Below are positions 5,627 to 7,023 of a DNA stretch of 7,023 nt, piece after piece; within the stretch, counting starts at the first letter, position 1, and every line of letters begins with the position of its first letter. The stretch is from Actinobacteria bacterium UBA912 (lineage in GTDB: Bacteria > Actinomycetota > Coriobacteriia > Anaerosomatales > UBA912): positions 1 to 7,023 of the forward strand of contig DBEG01000023.1 in assembly GCA_002293965.1 (NCBI GenBank), written 5' to 3'. Under the pieces are notes generated by a model. It was not told where the DNA came from and searched no databases. It saw only the letters and a list, made by a program, of their open reading frames with translations. Position numbers and translations under genes: made by a program.

Positions 5627-6754
5627 TCACGGTGCCGGGGTGGGCGCAGGGGCCAGACGCGCGAGCGCATCCGTGGCCGACGCGTGCTCCGGCTCCAGGG
5701 TCAGTATCTTCTCATAGTCCTTCACGGCGTCCGCCTTGCGCTTTGCGGCCTCGTAGAGCTCGGCGCGCAGCAGCAGAGCCTCGATGCTCGCTGGCTCGAT
5801 CGCCACCGCCACGGTCGCATGCTCGATGGCCTTCTGTAGCTCGCCTTCTTCCTGTGCTTCACGCGCCTGCGAGATGCGCTGCTCTACCGTGCCGAACTCC
5901 AAGAGCGCCTCGATGGGCATCTCGGCATCGGGGAACTTGTCGGCGACCTTGCGGAACTCCACCGCCGCCGAGGCCTCCTTGCCCTGCTCGGCGAGGAACT
6001 TGCCAAGCTCGAAGCGGGCCTCTCCGTAAGCGGGGTCGAACGCCAGCGCGACGTATAGGTTCTCGATAGCCTTGTCGATGTCGCCCAGGCCGTGATAGGC
6101 GCGCGCTAGCTGGAAGTAGGTGTCGGACGCCGTGCGCCGGATGCGCAGCGACTCCCTGAGGTACTCGACGGCTTCCTCGTAGTCGCCGTCCTCGACAGCG
6201 ATCTGCCCCAGGTAGAAGAACGCCTGGCCGCGCCTCGCGTTGAGGTCCTGGAACTCGGTGCCTTCGGTGAGCTCGGTCACCTTGCGGAAGAACGGCTCTG
6301 CCTCGTTCCAGCGGAAGTCGGCCATGAGCACCATGCCCATGTTGAGCATCGCTCCGGTGTGCTCCTCGTCGAGCTTGAGCGCCTGGTCGAAGGCGTTGAT
6401 CGCCTCGCGGAACATGCCCGCGCTGGCCAGTGCCTCGCCGTAGCGGACGGCAAGCACCACGTCGTTGGGGTTGTCCTCGACGTTGCGCCTGAGGTCTTCG
6501 AGCGCGCGGCCAACCGGGGTCGAGAGTCGCTGCCGCTCCTCCTCCTGGCGCACGAAGAGCGCGAACGCGCCACCCGTGAGCAGCACGAGCACCAGCAGGA
6601 TCCGCGGCGCCCACGCGAGCGCGGTGTCGATGCGCTCGATCCGGGACTTGGCGACGGACGCCGCGGTGGCGGCGGGCTGCTCGGCAGTCGGCGTTTCGAG
6701 ACCCTCGGGGGTCTCGGCAGGTGTCTCGCGTGTATCTTGCGTCTCAGAGCTCAA
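5627..6754 (-). CDS. Membrane-anchored TPR-repeat protein
   Basis: This 375-residue protein has an acidic, Pro/Thr/Ala-rich N-terminal tail (1-40), a single membrane helix at about 50-68, and then about six tetratricopeptide repeats from about 96 to 355. Blocks with the usual TPR pattern include YGEALASAGMFREAINAFDQ, LGQIAVEDGDYEEAVEYLRE, LARAYHGLGDIDKAIENLYV and AELYEAAKRKADAVKDYEKI. It ends in an Ala/Pro tail. Basic residues before the helix and the position of the repeats suggest that the TPR domain faces outward. TPR domains hold protein partners. Between a multiheme cytochrome and an NHL protein, a scaffold or assembly factor for cytochromes is plausible, as with TPR proteins of cytochrome c biogenesis, but there is no similarity here that proves it. 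The start is TTG at 6754 with AGGAGG ten bases upstream, 26 bases after the preceding cytochrome. An ATG inside this gap is out of frame. Confidence 0.88.
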   Translation of the reverse strand: MSSETQDTRETPAETPEGLETPTAEQPAATAASVAKSRIERIDTALAWAPRILLVLVLLTGGAFALFVRQEEERQRLSTPVGRALEDLRRNVEDNPNDVVLAVRYGEALASAGMFREAINAFDQALKLDEEHTGAMLNMGMVLMADFRWNEAEPFFRKVTELTEGTEFQDLNARRGQAFFYLGQIAVEDGDYEEAVEYLRESLRIRRTASDTYFQLARAYHGLGDIDKAIENLYVALAFDPAYGEARFELGKFLAEQGKEASAAVEFRKVADKFPDAEMPIEALLEFGTVEQRISQAREAQEEGELQKAIEHATVAVAIEPASIEALLLRAELYEAAKRKADAVKDYEKILTLEPEHASATDALARLAPAPTPAP

Positions 6755-6764
6755 TGTCTCTCAT

Positions 6765-6770
6765 CCTCCT
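6765..6770 (-). promoter_or_regulatory. Ribosome binding site that fixes the TTG start of the TPR gene
   Basis: AGGAGG lies ten bases before TTG at 6754. The ATG immediately after AGGAGG is in a different frame and too close to be used. Confidence 0.65.
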
Positions 6771-6780
6771 ACTGGTGGGC

Positions 6781-7023
6781 CTAGAAGCCCATGTCCGCGT
6801 GGCATCTTCTGCAAAGATCCGCGCCTCGATAGGGCGCTATCAGCGTGCCGAAAACATCGAGCGCGCCGTGGCAGTCGTAACACATCCGCAGGTCGTGAGC
6901 CGCATCGCCGAAGTCGACAGCTTCGCCTTGGGCCCGGCCGAAGGTGATATGGCAGTCCGAGCAGCGATAGGGCTCGCCGCGGGTCTCGGCCACATCGAAG
7001 TGTACCGCGTGCTCGGCGTAGCC
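6781..7023 (-). CDS. Multiheme c-type cytochrome (C-terminal part, cut by window edge)
   Basis: The last 80 codons and TAG stop of a cytochrome are present, and the frame is open to the right edge. Three heme motifs are crowded into this stretch: CSDCH, CYDCH and CRRCH, with the last ending about five residues from the C-terminus (ADMGF). Extra histidines in the preceding part (AEHAVHFD and DAAHD) could be distal heme ligands, as in other bis-histidine multiheme cytochromes. There is no C-terminal membrane helix in the visible part. A GTG at 6993 lies in this frame but is internal: coding sequence with the same character continues upstream of it and no ribosome binding site precedes it. The gene heads the visible cytochrome-TPR-NHL operon. 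Its total heme number and subfamily cannot be told from this fragment. Confidence 0.88.
   Translation of the reverse strand, partial: GYAEHAVHFDVAETRGEPYRCSDCHITFGRAQGEAVDFGDAAHDLRMCYDCHGALDVFGTLIAPYRGADLCRRCHADMGF

Noticed and set aside
5859..6614. Minus-strand frame of 251 codons inside the TPR gene
   Set aside because: Arg/Gly/Pro-rich composition typical of a shifted frame in GC-rich coding sequence.

Overview
The window reads as a piece of a GC-rich anaerobic bacterial chromosome, with every convincing gene on the minus strand. From right to left it holds the end of a multiheme c-type cytochrome, a membrane-anchored TPR protein, a membrane-anchored NHL beta-propeller protein, a 199-base intergenic region with a promoter, the small and large subunits of an exported [NiFe] hydrogenase, and the start of a second multiheme cytochrome cut by the left edge. 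The heme motifs of the second cytochrome (CAACHRAH, CTSCHDPHG) belong to the doubled-CXXCH type found in anaerobic Desulfuromonadia-like bacteria, anaerobic Actinomycetota and similar lineages. The host cannot be fixed from this sequence alone. An anaerobic actinobacterium or a deltaproteobacterium-like organism are both reasonable guesses. Strong Shine-Dalgarno sequences and frequent TTG/GTG starts are visible.

Right part (4108-7023): cytochrome, TPR and NHL genes are separated by 26-28 bases, each with its own ribosome binding site, and look like one operon. Positive-inside topology puts the TPR domain and the beta-propeller outside the cytoplasmic membrane, where c-type cytochromes are assembled. 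A role in assembly, scaffolding or export of multiheme cytochromes is plausible but inferred. The NHL protein also has a second membrane segment and a cytoplasmic C-terminal domain with a weak resemblance to the end of a PIN domain.

Intergenic region (3909-4107): the stop codon of the NHL gene is followed at once by a sigma70-type promoter (TTGACA, 17 bases, TACTAT). Just downstream of the predicted start of transcription lies a perfect 6-4-6 inverted repeat, a likely operator. The leader of about 160 bases also carries a 7-6-7 inverted repeat and a strong Shine-Dalgarno sequence with no usable start codon.

Left part (1-3908): small subunit, large subunit and cytochrome form a tight operon (22- and 20-base gaps). 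The small subunit has a Tat signal and no C-terminal membrane anchor, so the dimer should be exported and pass electrons to a soluble or surface cytochrome, most simply the one encoded next. Three features make this hydrogenase unusual. The large subunit stops exactly at the histidine where the maturation protease normally cuts. The small subunit has a cysteine where standard enzymes have the proline that leaves the medial cluster as [3Fe-4S]. It also carries an insertion of about 80 residues right after the first two proximal-cluster cysteines. No hyp maturation genes, maturation protease, b-type cytochrome anchor, RNA gene, mobile element or CRISPR array is visible.
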